33,954 bases of DNA from JBFFSQ01 sp041572275 (GCA_041572275.1 JBFFSQ010000007.1:1-33954); one strand, 5' to 3'; shown: positions 23,864 to 33,312, counted from the stretch's first letter. Notes: generated by a model from the sequence alone, not told the origin. Numbers and translations: made by a program.

Positions 23864-26080
23864 ATGAGTAGCAATACTGCTGAGAAGCTGAACGATCTGC
23901 CTGGCTTTTGCCAGGGTATCCAATACTATGGCACGCCCTGGGCGAATTTCGACCAACATGCCTCGAAAGCAGTCATCGCTGAAGGTCAGTCGGCCATCAC
24001 CGACATTGACGATGCGGCTGTGTACCAGACTCTGATGGGTGCTGATGCTCTGCGCTATGTCACCTTACAGGTCTGTGGTTCTAAAGGCTCGGGTCATCCC
24101 GGTGGTTTTGCTTCGAGTGCTGAAGCTCATGCGGCTTTGATGATGCTGGGACACACCAATATCGTGACTGAAGTGGGTCATCATGCACCTGGTTTTTATT
24201 CTTCCATGTTCCTGGATGGATCACTTGAAGAAATGGGTATCTCTAATATGGAAGACATGATGCAGCGATTCCGTGAAAAACACGGTTTGCTGGGTCACCT
24301 GTCAGGCGCCATTCCAGGGCTGCTGGCTCCGGCTGGTCCACTGGGTCAGGGCCAGCATTTCGCCATGGCCGGTGCTTATCTGCACCGAGACAAACTGTTT
24401 CCAGTCACCATCGGTGACGGTGGCATGGGCGAGCCCTATGTGCTGAATGCCATGATGCATTTCAATACAGCCTATCCCGATGTAACAAACTTTTTGCCCG
24501 TCTTGATCTGGAATGGTTACTCCCAGGAGCATCATTCTATGGTGTCTCTGCATGATAACGAGCAGATGACTAACTACTGGAAAGGCCACAAGTTTGAAGA
24601 AGTGGTATTGGTGGATGCGAAAGACTTCGATGACAGTGGTCAGGAAGGTGCTTATGTTGATAGCAGTCTGTTTTCACTGAAGAATCGTCTAGCCTTTACC
24701 AAAGCCGTACTGGAAGGTATGGATAAAGCTGCGAAATCGGCCATGGGTGGCAAGCTTACCGCATTCATTATCAAACAGTTGAAAGGTACCGGTGTTCATA
24801 CCGTGGGTGCCAAGTCGCATAACCTGTATCCGGCCGATACTCTGGACCAGCCGCATATTATTGATGGTCTGAAGCGACGTGCGCTGCCTGAAACGGCATG
24901 GCAGATCGTTCGCGATAACTTCAGTCGTGCTGGCGGCGGCGCCGCAGCGAAAACGGTGGTGACTGAATCGGAGCTGGATATAGTTCCGCTGCCTGAATTT
25001 GAGATGCAGGAATTTTCAAAAGATGAAAAAGCGGTGCCTGCCACCGCCATGGGTGCCCTGGTGGCGCAGATGGGGCAGGCGGATAAACGCTTTGTGGTGA
25101 CCAATGCCGATGGTAATGAAGCCTCCGCGATGAAGAACATCAATGATGCGCTGAAGATTCGTCACCCAACCACCGATCCTCTGTACAACCAGGAACCTAA
25201 TGGACAGGTGTATGAGCCATTGAACGAAGATGCTTGTGCTGGTTTTGCTGCAGGTCTGTCCCTGTTTGGTTCCCGTGCGATATGGCTATCTTATGAGTCG
25301 TTTGCGATCAATGGCTGGCCCATTATTCAGACCGTGACCCAGGCAATGGCAGAACTGCGTCGTAAGACACCATCCATCGTCACCATGTTTACGGCTGGTG
25401 CACTTGAGCAGGGTCGTAACGGCTGGACTCATCAACGTCCGGAAATCGAAAACTATTTCGCTGGCATGATGCGTAACGGTAATGTGTATCCATTGTTTCC
25501 CTGTGATGCCAATGCTATGCAGGCAACTTATGAATACGCCACTGGCAGCTACAATAAGGGCATGGTGATTATTGCATCCAAGAGTCCGTTGCCGGTTTAC
25601 ATGAGCATCGATGAAGCGCGTACCGCTATTGAAGAAGGTGCGGCGACCATCTATGAATCAGCGTCTGGTGAAAAGGGTACGGTGGTATTCGCGGTGACCG
25701 GTGACATGATTTACCTGCCGGTGTTCGAAGCCAAAGACAAGCTGGAAGCCGAGGGATATAAAGTTCGCATCGTGGCGGTACTTAATCCACGTCGCCTGTA
25801 TCGTCCGACGGATGTAGCCTGGGATACGGTCTCTCAGCCAGACGACAAGTTTATGGGCGATGATGAATTTAATACCCTGTTTGATGGTGATGTATTGATG
25901 GCGGTGAGTGGTGGACCAAGTGCGCCGTTAGAACCGGTATTGTTGCGTACCCGCGCTCCACGTCGTGACACCATTTGCTGGAAGCGTGGTGAAACCACGG
26001 CATCACCCACTGAGATCATGGAATTCAATGGTATTAGTCCTGAGATCATGATTGAGCGTGTTGAAACGTTAATGAAATAA
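23864..26080 (+). CDS. Thiamine-diphosphate enzyme, transketolase/phosphoketolase superfamily
   Basis: A 738-residue TPP enzyme. The N-terminal half carries transketolase-like motifs: GSGHPGG (H78), APAGPLGQG, and the TPP/Mg motif GDGGMGE (184-190) ending in IWNGYS (N217). The C-terminal half reads like phosphoketolase: GQVYEPLNEDACAGF (E455, matching the TPP-activating Glu), IWLSYESFAINGW, GRNGWTHQRPEIENY (H523), and YMSIDEARTAIEEGAA. The length lies between transketolase (~660) and phosphoketolase (~790). The substrate could be a ketose phosphate or a smaller ketol. Whether phosphate or an aldose accepts the C2 unit is not readable. I start at the ATG at 23864 because GGAGGA (23851-23856) precedes it; the upstream ATG at 23810 lies inside the operator. 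It is IclR-controlled by position and heads a cluster with the C4-acid kinase and glcDEF. Confidence 0.85.
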   Translation: MSSNTAEKLNDLPGFCQGIQYYGTPWANFDQHASKAVIAEGQSAITDIDDAAVYQTLMGADALRYVTLQVCGSKGSGHPGGFASSAEAHAALMMLGHTNIVTEVGHHAPGFYSSMFLDGSLEEMGISNMEDMMQRFREKHGLLGHLSGAIPGLLAPAGPLGQGQHFAMAGAYLHRDKLFPVTIGDGGMGEPYVLNAMMHFNTAYPDVTNFLPVLIWNGYSQEHHSMVSLHDNEQMTNYWKGHKFEEVVLVDAKDFDDSGQEGAYVDSSLFSLKNRLAFTKAVLEGMDKAAKSAMGGKLTAFIIKQLKGTGVHTVGAKSHNLYPADTLDQPHIIDGLKRRALPETAWQIVRDNFSRAGGGAAAKTVVTESELDIVPLPEFEMQEFSKDEKAVPATAMGALVAQMGQADKRFVVTNADGNEASAMKNINDALKIRHPTTDPLYNQEPNGQVYEPLNEDACAGFAAGLSLFGSRAIWLSYESFAINGWPIIQTVTQAMAELRRKTPSIVTMFTAGALEQGRNGWTHQRPEIENYFAGMMRNGNVYPLFPCDANAMQATYEYATGSYNKGMVIIASKSPLPVYMSIDEARTAIEEGAATIYESASGEKGTVVFAVTGDMIYLPVFEAKDKLEAEGYKVRIVAVLNPRRLYRPTDVAWDTVSQPDDKFMGDDEFNTLFDGDVLMAVSGGPSAPLEPVLLRTRAPRRDTICWKRGETTASPTEIMEFNGISPEIMIERVETLMK

Positions 26081-26090
26081 GCAAGTGCTT

Positions 26091-26230
26091 GTCATCTCGA
26101 CTGTAGCGTGAGTGAAATGAACGACTACAAGGATGTAGGAGGCAAAATATTGCCGGGAGCAAATATCGAGAGATCTTTAATTTGCATCAGTATGGTCACG
26201 GTCAGATCTTTCCGTTTCGGTCGGGATGAC
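26091..26230. repeat. Second GTCATCC-type repeat, with expanded centre
   Basis: The left end GTCATCTCGACTGTAGCG (26091-26108) and right end CGTTTCGGTCGGGATGAC (26213-26230) are inverted and resemble the arms of the 861-940 element; inner GAGAGATCTT (26168-26177) and AGATCTT parts also match. About 60 extra bases (roughly 26109-26167) separate the outer left end from its GAGATCTT part. It lies between the TPP enzyme and the kinase gene. Confidence 0.6.
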
Positions 26231-26270
26231 ACTTTGTTTATTTAGCAAGAATTTATTAGAGGCTAAGCCA

Positions 26271-27638
26271 ATGGCTGAAACCAAAATTGTAGTTCTCGAT
26301 GATGATCCAACCGGATCACAAACAGTACATGGCTGTTTACTATTGACCCGTTGGGATGTCGCGACCTTAAAAGAAGGTTTGCAGGATGATGCACCTTTGT
26401 TTTTTGTATTGACCAACACCCGAGGTATGAACGCCGAAGAGGCTGCCAAGATTACCCGGGAAGTCTGTGTCAATTTAAAACAGGCGCTGGAAGATATGAG
26501 TGCTCTGGGACGTCCTATTAATCCGGTAGTGGTCAGTCGTTCAGATTCGACTTTACGCGGCCATTACCCGGTAGAAACTGATGTGATTGCAGAAGAGCTG
26601 GGGCCATTTGATGCTCATTTTATGGTGCCGGCTTTCTTTGAGGGAGGTCGTTTCACTAAAGACAGTATTCATTATTTGATGGTAGATGGTGAGCCGGTAC
26701 CGGTGCATGAAACTGAATTCGCCAAAGACTCGGTGTTTGGCTACAGCCACAGTTATCTACCGGATTATGTGGAAGAAAAAACCAGAGGCCGTATTAAGGC
26801 TGATCAGGTTGAGCGTTTTTTGATAAACGATGTGCGTGGCGATAATCTTAAACGATTGATGTCATTACAGGGTAATCAGTGTTGCGTAGTCGACTCTGAA
26901 ACACAGGATGACTTGAATAACTTCTGCTATCAGTTGATGACGGCGGCAGGTATGGGTAAACGCTATCTGTTCCGAAGTGCTGCCAGTTTGTTAACTGCGT
27001 TATCCAAATTACCACCGCAACCGGTGAAAGCCGAACAGATGAGCAGTTATGTGCGCAATGGTAAACCCGGAGCTGTGATTGTGGGTTCTCATGTAAAGAA
27101 AACCACACAGCAACTGGACGCCTTGTTAAAAATGCCAGGTGTGGAAGCGATAGAAGTAAATGTTGATGACATCGAAGCTGAATACAGTTCACTACTGGAA
27201 TCGATTACGGATAAAATTGAAAATATTCACCAGAGTGGAAAAACTGCGGTTATATTTACCAGTCGCCTGGAAAAAACGTTTAACACGCAAGCGGAACGGC
27301 TGCATTTTGGCACCCTGGTATCATCCTTTTTAATGGATGTGGTCAGAAACCTGCCGGATAGCCTGGGCTTTTTGATTAGCAAGGGAGGGATTACCTCCAA
27401 TGATGTTCTCAGTGAAGGCTTGAGCCTTCGGACTTCACGTGTGCTTGGGCAGATTTTGCCGGGCTGTTCAGTGGTGCGATGTCCAGCTTATCATCGTCAT
27501 TATCCAGAATTACCCGTGGTTATTTTTCCGGGGAATGTGGGTGATGAAAATTCACTGGCTAAAGCCTATGAGTACCTGGTTCGGCCAGAGAGTGCTGATG
27601 AGCATCAAACCTTGAAAGCTGCTGGTGAAGCAGGTTAA
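26271..27638 (+). CDS. Four-carbon acid sugar kinase family protein (OtnK/DUF1537)
   Basis: A 455-residue kinase of the family that phosphorylates four-carbon sugar acids such as 3-oxo-tetronates and threonate (OtnK, DtnK, LtnK). The N-terminal domain has VVLDDDPTGSQTVHG (residues 7-21), LTNTRGM and the signature SRSDSTLRGHYP (89-100). The C-terminal nucleotide-binding domain has AVIFTSR, FLISKGGITSNDV and VVIFPGNVGDENSLAKAYEYL. I start at the ATG at 26271 because the conserved domain begins there and a longer frame would run into the upstream repeat. The usual partners (a dehydrogenase, an aldolase or isomerase, or a PdxA2-like enzyme) are absent from the window. Instead it sits between a transketolase/phosphoketolase-like enzyme and glycolate oxidase, so its substrate may differ. 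Confidence 0.92.
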   Translation: MAETKIVVLDDDPTGSQTVHGCLLLTRWDVATLKEGLQDDAPLFFVLTNTRGMNAEEAAKITREVCVNLKQALEDMSALGRPINPVVVSRSDSTLRGHYPVETDVIAEELGPFDAHFMVPAFFEGGRFTKDSIHYLMVDGEPVPVHETEFAKDSVFGYSHSYLPDYVEEKTRGRIKADQVERFLINDVRGDNLKRLMSLQGNQCCVVDSETQDDLNNFCYQLMTAAGMGKRYLFRSAASLLTALSKLPPQPVKAEQMSSYVRNGKPGAVIVGSHVKKTTQQLDALLKMPGVEAIEVNVDDIEAEYSSLLESITDKIENIHQSGKTAVIFTSRLEKTFNTQAERLHFGTLVSSFLMDVVRNLPDSLGFLISKGGITSNDVLSEGLSLRTSRVLGQILPGCSVVRCPAYHRHYPELPVVIFPGNVGDENSLAKAYEYLVRPESADEHQTLKAAGEAG

Positions 27639-27720
27639 TTACATTCATATGGCTGTTACATGGAATTGAAGATCATGATGATTCCTTGTAGCCTGTCATC
27701 TTTTAATTAAATGATTCAGC

Positions 27721-29181
27721 ATGAACCTGAATAAACAAGACATCATTAAAGCACTACAGGGATTATTGCCGGTTGAGTCGGTGTTACACGAATCCGAGGA
27801 TCTCCGACCCTATGAGTGTGACGGACTGTCTGCCTATCGTCATGTTCCTATGGTGGTGGCTCTGCCTGATAAAATTGAGCAGGTGCAGCAGATCCTGAAA
27901 TTCTGTTACCAGCATGAGATTCCGGTGGTGGCTCGTGGTGCAGGCACGGGTTTGTCGGGTGGTGCCCTACCTCATGAACAGGGCGTGTTATTAAGCCTGG
28001 CAAAATTTAAACATATTCTTGAAGTGGATGCAGATGCCCGCGTGGCACGGGTACAACCCGGTGTACGTAACCTGGCGATTTCCGAGGCGGTGAGCTCATT
28101 AGGTTTGTATTATGCACCTGATCCCTCGTCACAAATTGCCTGTACCATTGGCGGTAATGTGGCAGAAAACTCAGGCGGTGTGCATTGCCTGAAGTACGGG
28201 CTCACTGTCCACAATATCCAGCAGTTAAAAATCGTTACTATTGAAGGCGAATTACTCACCATTGGCAACAGTGGTCTGGATTCTGCGGGCTACGATTTAC
28301 TGGCGTTGATGACCGGCTCCGAGGGTATGCTCGGGGTGATCGTAGAAGTGACGGTTAAGTTATTACCGAAACCTGAACGAGCCCAGGTTATCCTGGCAGC
28401 TTTTGATGATGTGGTTAAAGCGGGCGTCGCAGTGGGCGATATCATTTCCGCTGGTATTATTCCGGCTGGCCTTGAAATGATGGACAAACTGGCCATCAAA
28501 GCGGCGGAAGATTTTGTGCATGCGGGTTATCCGGTAGATGCGGAAGCGATACTGCTATGTGAGCTGGATGGCACCAATGCCGAAGTGTCGGAGCATGTGT
28601 TGCAGGTGCGGCAAATATTAACCAACAGTGGTGCTATTGAAGTACGTACCGCTAAAGATGAACAGGAACGTATGACTTTTTGGAAAGGTCGTAAGGCCGC
28701 GTTCCCGGCAGTCGGTCGTATCTCACCGGATTACTATTGCATGGATGGCACCATTCCTCGTAAACGTCTGCCCGAAGTGTTGCAGAAAATGGCCGATCTA
28801 TCGAAAGAATATGATTTGCCCGTAGCCAATGTATTCCATGCCGGTGACGGTAACTTGCATCCACTGATTTTATACGATGCCAATAAACCGGGAGAACTGG
28901 AACGCACAGAAGAATTTGGCGGAAAGATTCTTGAGCTGTGTGTGGAAGTCGGTGGCACCATCACCGGTGAACATGGGGTGGGTATGGAAAAAATTAATCA
29001 GATGTGTGTGCAATTTGATTCCCAGGAGTTGACTCAATTCCATGCGGTGAAACACGCCTTCGATGGTAAAGGTTTACTCAATCCAGGCAAGGCAGTACCG
29101 ACCTTGCATCGCTGTGCTGAGTTTGGCGCCATGCACGTACATCATGGTGAATTAGCTTTCCCGGATCTTGAGCGGTTTTAG
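27721..29181 (+). CDS. glcD: Glycolate oxidase subunit GlcD (FAD-linked)
   Basis: A 486-residue FAD-binding oxidoreductase, the catalytic subunit of glycolate (or D-lactate-type 2-hydroxyacid) dehydrogenase. The PCMH-type FAD domain has VVARGAGTGLSGGALP (70-84) and GGNVAENSGGVHCLKYGLT. The C-terminal FAD-oxidase domain has VANVFHAGDGNLHPL and GTITGEHGVGMEK. It oxidises glycolate to glyoxylate and passes electrons through GlcF to the quinone pool. It lies 82 bp after the kinase and 12 bp before glcE. No Shine-Dalgarno is visible before the ATG (AT-rich TTTTAATTAAATGATTCAGC), unlike its neighbours; translation may be weak or rely on the open leader. Confidence 0.95.
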   Translation: MNLNKQDIIKALQGLLPVESVLHESEDLRPYECDGLSAYRHVPMVVALPDKIEQVQQILKFCYQHEIPVVARGAGTGLSGGALPHEQGVLLSLAKFKHILEVDADARVARVQPGVRNLAISEAVSSLGLYYAPDPSSQIACTIGGNVAENSGGVHCLKYGLTVHNIQQLKIVTIEGELLTIGNSGLDSAGYDLLALMTGSEGMLGVIVEVTVKLLPKPERAQVILAAFDDVVKAGVAVGDIISAGIIPAGLEMMDKLAIKAAEDFVHAGYPVDAEAILLCELDGTNAEVSEHVLQVRQILTNSGAIEVRTAKDEQERMTFWKGRKAAFPAVGRISPDYYCMDGTIPRKRLPEVLQKMADLSKEYDLPVANVFHAGDGNLHPLILYDANKPGELERTEEFGGKILELCVEVGGTITGEHGVGMEKINQMCVQFDSQELTQFHAVKHAFDGKGLLNPGKAVPTLHRCAEFGAMHVHHGELAFPDLERF

Positions 29182-29193
29182 CAGGTTGCTGAT

Positions 29194-30258
29194 ATGAAAG
29201 AACACGATAATACTCAGCAACTTCAACAACAGGTCGAGCAGGCGATCGCCTCTAAAACCCCGTTGAATATTTGCGGTGGTAACAGCAAAAGCTTTTATGG
29301 CAGGCCGGCCAGCGGAGAGGAGCTGGAAGTCAGCACTCATTCCGGTGTGGTGAATTACGAGCCCACTGAACTGGTGATTACTGCCAGGGCAGGTACACCT
29401 TTAGCTGAAATCGAACAGGTGTTGGCGAATGACAATCAGATGCTGGGTTTTGAACCACCGAGATTTGGTGAGTCAGCCACTATCGGCGGTACCATTGCCT
29501 GTAATCTGTCCGGCCCACGACGTGCCTTTTCGGGTTCTGCTCGTGATTTTGTTTTAGGTAGCACGATACTTAATGGCAAAGCTGAGGTATTACACTTTGG
29601 TGGTGAGGTGATGAAGAACGTCGCCGGTTATGATGTATCTCGATTGATGTGTGGTGCTATGGGTACATTGGGCGTGTTGCTGGAAGTATCGATTAAGGTG
29701 TTACCCAGGCCGGAAACGGAACTCACTCTGGTGCATGAGCTGGGTGTTAATGAGTCACTGCATAAAGTACATCAACTGGCACGCCAGTCCTTGCCCATCA
29801 GTGCCACCTGCTTCGATGATAATAATTTGTATATTCGCCTGTCAGGCACTGACGGTGCAGTGAAAGCCGCCCGTAAACTGGTGGGTGGTGAGGAGTTACA
29901 GGGGAATGAACAATACTGGCAGCAGCTGAAAGAGCAGCAACTGAGTTACTTTGATAATGTGGCCAGTATCTGGCGACTGTCACTGGTCTCAAATGCGCCA
30001 GTATTAGATCTTAAGGGTAAAACCTTATATGAATGGAATGGTGCTCAACGCTGGTATGTCGGGGCTGATAAGGAAGATAGTATTCGTGAGCAGGTTGCCC
30101 AATTGGGTGGTCATGCGGTTTGTTTCAGACATTGCGATGTCCATCAGCAGGTGTTTCATCCTTTAGATAGTGGTCTGTTAAAACTGCATCGTCAGTTAAA
30201 ACAGGCGTTTGATCCGAATTCGATTTTTAATCAGGGCCGCATGTACCCCGAGATTTAA
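29194..30258 (+). CDS. glcE: Glycolate oxidase subunit GlcE (FAD-binding)
   Basis: A 354-residue paralogue of GlcD that carries the FAD-binding (PCMH) half and a reduced C-terminal part, as in E. coli GlcE. Motifs: PLNICGGNSKSFYG, LGFEPPRFGESATIGGTIAC, NLSGPRRAFSGSARDFVLG and GEVMKNVAGYDVSRLMCGA. The end, FDPNSIFNQGRMYPEI, is typical. It is needed for activity in E. coli but its own chemistry is not established. It is tightly packed between glcD and glcF (12 and 11 bp gaps), so the three are co-transcribed. Confidence 0.95.
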   Translation: MKEHDNTQQLQQQVEQAIASKTPLNICGGNSKSFYGRPASGEELEVSTHSGVVNYEPTELVITARAGTPLAEIEQVLANDNQMLGFEPPRFGESATIGGTIACNLSGPRRAFSGSARDFVLGSTILNGKAEVLHFGGEVMKNVAGYDVSRLMCGAMGTLGVLLEVSIKVLPRPETELTLVHELGVNESLHKVHQLARQSLPISATCFDDNNLYIRLSGTDGAVKAARKLVGGEELQGNEQYWQQLKEQQLSYFDNVASIWRLSLVSNAPVLDLKGKTLYEWNGAQRWYVGADKEDSIREQVAQLGGHAVCFRHCDVHQQVFHPLDSGLLKLHRQLKQAFDPNSIFNQGRMYPEI

Positions 30259-30269
30259 TCTGTAGAGCT

Positions 30270-31496
30270 ATGCAAACCAATATAATCAAACAATATCTCG
30301 ATACACCAAAAGGTCAGCAAGCTGATAGCATTCTGCGTTCCTGCGTGCATTGTGGTTTTTGTACCGCGACCTGTCCGACCTATCAATTATTGGGTGATGA
30401 GCTGGATAGTCCCCGGGGTCGCATTTATCTTATTAAGCAGATGTTAGAAGGCAATGAAGTTAGTGCCAAAACACAATTACATCTTGATCGTTGTTTAACC
30501 TGTCGTTCCTGCGAAACCACATGTCCTTCCGGTGTGCAGTATGGGCGATTGATTGATATTGGACGGGAACTGGCTGAACAGCAGGTTGATCGATCCATCT
30601 TTAATAAATTGTTGCGAATAACGTTAAGAAAAATCATTCCCTATCCCAAACGTTTTTCAGTACTGGTTAAGCTGGCTTCATTGGTAAAGCCGGTTATGCC
30701 AAAAACGTTGAGCAAAAAAATTCCTTCCTTAGGTCATGCGCCGGTGTGGGCGACATCAAATCATCAACGGCGCATGCTGGTTTTGCAGGGCTGCGCGCAA
30801 AGTGTTACAACGCCTGATACCAATAGTGCCACGGCACGTATTCTGGATCGTTTGGGTATACAGCTGATTGCAGCCGAGAAAGCCGGTTGTTGTGGTGCAG
30901 TGAGTCATCATTTGTCCGCTACCGAAGAAGGGCATGACTTTATGCGTCGTAATATTGATGCCTGGTGGCCCTATATCGAGCAGGGTGTAGAAGCGATTGT
31001 GATGACTGCCAGTGGATGTGGATCAGTGGTCAAGGATTATGGTCATTTGCTTGCGGATGATTCCAACTATGCAGACAAAGCAAAAAGAGTTTCGGCATTA
31101 ACAAAAGACATCAGTGAAATTTTGCAGGCTGAAGATTTATCGTTATTGCCTATAGAATCAGTGAATAAGAAGGTGGCTTTTCATAGTCCCTGTACCTTGC
31201 AGCATGGTCAACAATTAACTGGCGTAGTTGAGTCTATATTAAGCAATGTTGGTTTTAGCTTAACACCAGTATCAGATCCTCATTTATGTTGTGGATCGGC
31301 GGGTACCTATTCCATTCTGCAGTCGAATTTGTCGCAGCAATTACTCAGCAATAAATTGCAATCCTTACAGCAGGGTAAGCCGGAGATTATCGCAACGGCC
31401 AATGTCGGTTGTCAGATGCACATGGCGAGCAAAGCTGATATACCGGTTAAGCACTGGGTTGAGCTGATTGATGAGGTTATTGCTTCTCATCGCTGA
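30270..31496 (+). CDS. glcF: Glycolate oxidase iron-sulfur subunit GlcF
   Basis: A 408-residue protein with two 4Fe-4S clusters: CVHCGFCTATCP (C25, C28, C31, C35) and CLTCRSCETTCP (C75, C78, C81, C85). Two CCG domains follow, with GCCGAVSHH and LCCGSAGTYSI motifs typical of heterodisulfide-reductase-like electron carriers. It transfers electrons from the GlcD/GlcE flavins towards the membrane quinone pool. It is complete and normal in length. It is the last gene of the cluster, converging with the acyl-CoA synthetase; the 112-bp gap holds no clear terminator hairpin. Confidence 0.96.
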   Translation: MQTNIIKQYLDTPKGQQADSILRSCVHCGFCTATCPTYQLLGDELDSPRGRIYLIKQMLEGNEVSAKTQLHLDRCLTCRSCETTCPSGVQYGRLIDIGRELAEQQVDRSIFNKLLRITLRKIIPYPKRFSVLVKLASLVKPVMPKTLSKKIPSLGHAPVWATSNHQRRMLVLQGCAQSVTTPDTNSATARILDRLGIQLIAAEKAGCCGAVSHHLSATEEGHDFMRRNIDAWWPYIEQGVEAIVMTASGCGSVVKDYGHLLADDSNYADKAKRVSALTKDISEILQAEDLSLLPIESVNKKVAFHSPCTLQHGQQLTGVVESILSNVGFSLTPVSDPHLCCGSAGTYSILQSNLSQQLLSNKLQSLQQGKPEIIATANVGCQMHMASKADIPVKHWVELIDEVIASHR

Positions 31497-31608
31497 TGTC
31501 TGAAATTACATATCCGTTCAATTTTTTATTGGTTTCTATGCCATAGGTCAAGGTATTGCCATTATAAAAATATCTCTGCCGTCTTTTGGTATTGACTACC
31601 ATATGCAA

Positions 31609-33312
31609 TTACAAACCCAATTTCTCCACCGCCTGTTCACGCATGCGAAATTTTTGTAGTTTGCCGGTCACCGTCATTGGAAACTCATCAACAAACCAGA
31701 TGTACTTGGGGATTTTGAAATGAGCTATTTGATCTTTACAAAAATCTCGCAGTTCCTGTTCTGAAAGTTCTGTGCCTGAATGCAGTTGAATCCAGGCCAT
31801 GATTTCTTCACCGTATAATTCATCGGGTACGCCGAACACGGCAACCTGGGCAATACTGGGATGGGTAAATAAAAAGGCTTCGATTTCTTTCGGATAAATA
31901 TTCTCGCCGCCGCGAATAATCATTTCTTTGCGGCGTCCGGTTATGCGAACATAGCCATCGGCATCCATGGTGCCAAGATCACCCGAAAACAGCCAGCCAT
32001 TTTCATCAATGGTTTCCGCTGTTTTTTCAGCCTGACCATAGTACTCACGCATGATGTGATAACCGCGGAAACAGATTTCACCAACTTCACCCAGTGCAAC
32101 CGTGGCACCAGTATCGGTATCGATAATTTTAACTTCCTGATGCGGCAGGTTCTTACCCACGGTTTCGGTGCGTCGCTCCAGGTTGTCGTCTCGTGTGGTC
32201 AAATGGGTCAGTGGTGATGCTTCGGTTTCACCATAGCCGATGAGTATTTCCGGGCAATGCATGTCCTGCATTACCCGTTTCATTAGCGGTGGCAGGCAAG
32301 GGGCACCGGCCATGATGCCGGTGCGTAAACTGCTCATGTCATAGTGTTTGAAATTGGGATGTTCCAGCTCGGCGATGAACATGGTGGGTACGCCATGCAG
32401 TGCCGTGCAGTGTTCGGCTTCAATGGCTTGTAAGACGGCTTCAGCATCGAAATGTTCAGCAGGAATAACCATGCAGGCTCCAACAGACAGGCATAATAGA
32501 TTAGCCAGCACCATGCCAAAGCAATGATAGAAGGGCACTGGAATACACAGGCGATCATGTTCAGTAAAGTGCATGGCCTGTGCTGAGAACCAGGCATTGT
32601 TAAGAATGTTGTGATGAGTGAGGACTACCGCCTTTGGGAAGCCGGTCGTGCCTGAAGTGTACTGAATGTTAATGGGGTCATCCCGATCCAGGCTTGCGCT
32701 AATGTCATGCACTTGCTGAGCAGTCACTGTTTTCGCAGCACGCATCACCTCGGACCAGAGCATAAAGCCGGGCGCTGGCCGTGTACTGTTGTCGACATCA
32801 TCCGGATCATAGACCACCACTTTGCGTAGCAATGGCAGGTCTTTGTTGTGTAAGTTATCCCTGGCAGCGGCTTCTTTCAGTTCGGGTAATAACTCCACCA
32901 GCATGTCGACATAATGGCTGCTGCGAAAGGCAGGGATGGTGAAAATACCTTGTACTTCAGATATCTTTAGGGCATAGGCTAGTTCATGTAAACGGTTAGC
33001 GGGATTGATGTTGACTAGCACGGCACCAATCTGTGCCGTGGCCAGCTGTAATAACAGCCACTGCAGATTATTGGTTGACCAGATGCCAATACGATCACCC
33101 TTGCTAAAGCCGGTGGCTACCAGGCCCCGTGCCAGTTGTTCGACGGCCTGTGCCAGCTCGCGGTAACTGAGGCGTTGTTGTTGGGCGATGAATACGGCAG
33201 CTTCACGGTCGGCAAAGCGTTCGGCGACATCGGTAAAGTGTTCACCGATGGTGGCACCGAGTAAAGGGGTGTTACCGCCGCGATGAAAATAGCTTTTGGC
33301 CTGTGCTGACAT
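31609..33312 (-). CDS. AMP-forming acyl-CoA synthetase
   Basis: A 567-residue ANL-superfamily ligase that activates a carboxylic acid to its AMP ester and then the CoA thioester. Motifs are the P-loop YTSGTTGFPK (218-227), IGYGETEASP (the A5-type motif), LFSGDLGTMDADGY, ITGRRKEMIIRGGENIYP and the catalytic lysine in TGKLQKF near the C terminus. It resembles the FadD/ACSF2-like medium- to long-chain group, but chain length or aromatic specificity cannot be read by eye. It starts 15 bp after the 2-oxoacid:ferredoxin oxidoreductase gene on the same strand, so the two are probably one operon. Confidence 0.93.
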   Translation of the reverse strand: MSAQAKSYFHRGGNTPLLGATIGEHFTDVAERFADREAAVFIAQQQRLSYRELAQAVEQLARGLVATGFSKGDRIGIWSTNNLQWLLLQLATAQIGAVLVNINPANRLHELAYALKISEVQGIFTIPAFRSSHYVDMLVELLPELKEAAARDNLHNKDLPLLRKVVVYDPDDVDNSTRPAPGFMLWSEVMRAAKTVTAQQVHDISASLDRDDPINIQYTSGTTGFPKAVVLTHHNILNNAWFSAQAMHFTEHDRLCIPVPFYHCFGMVLANLLCLSVGACMVIPAEHFDAEAVLQAIEAEHCTALHGVPTMFIAELEHPNFKHYDMSSLRTGIMAGAPCLPPLMKRVMQDMHCPEILIGYGETEASPLTHLTTRDDNLERRTETVGKNLPHQEVKIIDTDTGATVALGEVGEICFRGYHIMREYYGQAEKTAETIDENGWLFSGDLGTMDADGYVRITGRRKEMIIRGGENIYPKEIEAFLFTHPSIAQVAVFGVPDELYGEEIMAWIQLHSGTELSEQELRDFCKDQIAHFKIPKYIWFVDEFPMTVTGKLQKFRMREQAVEKLGL

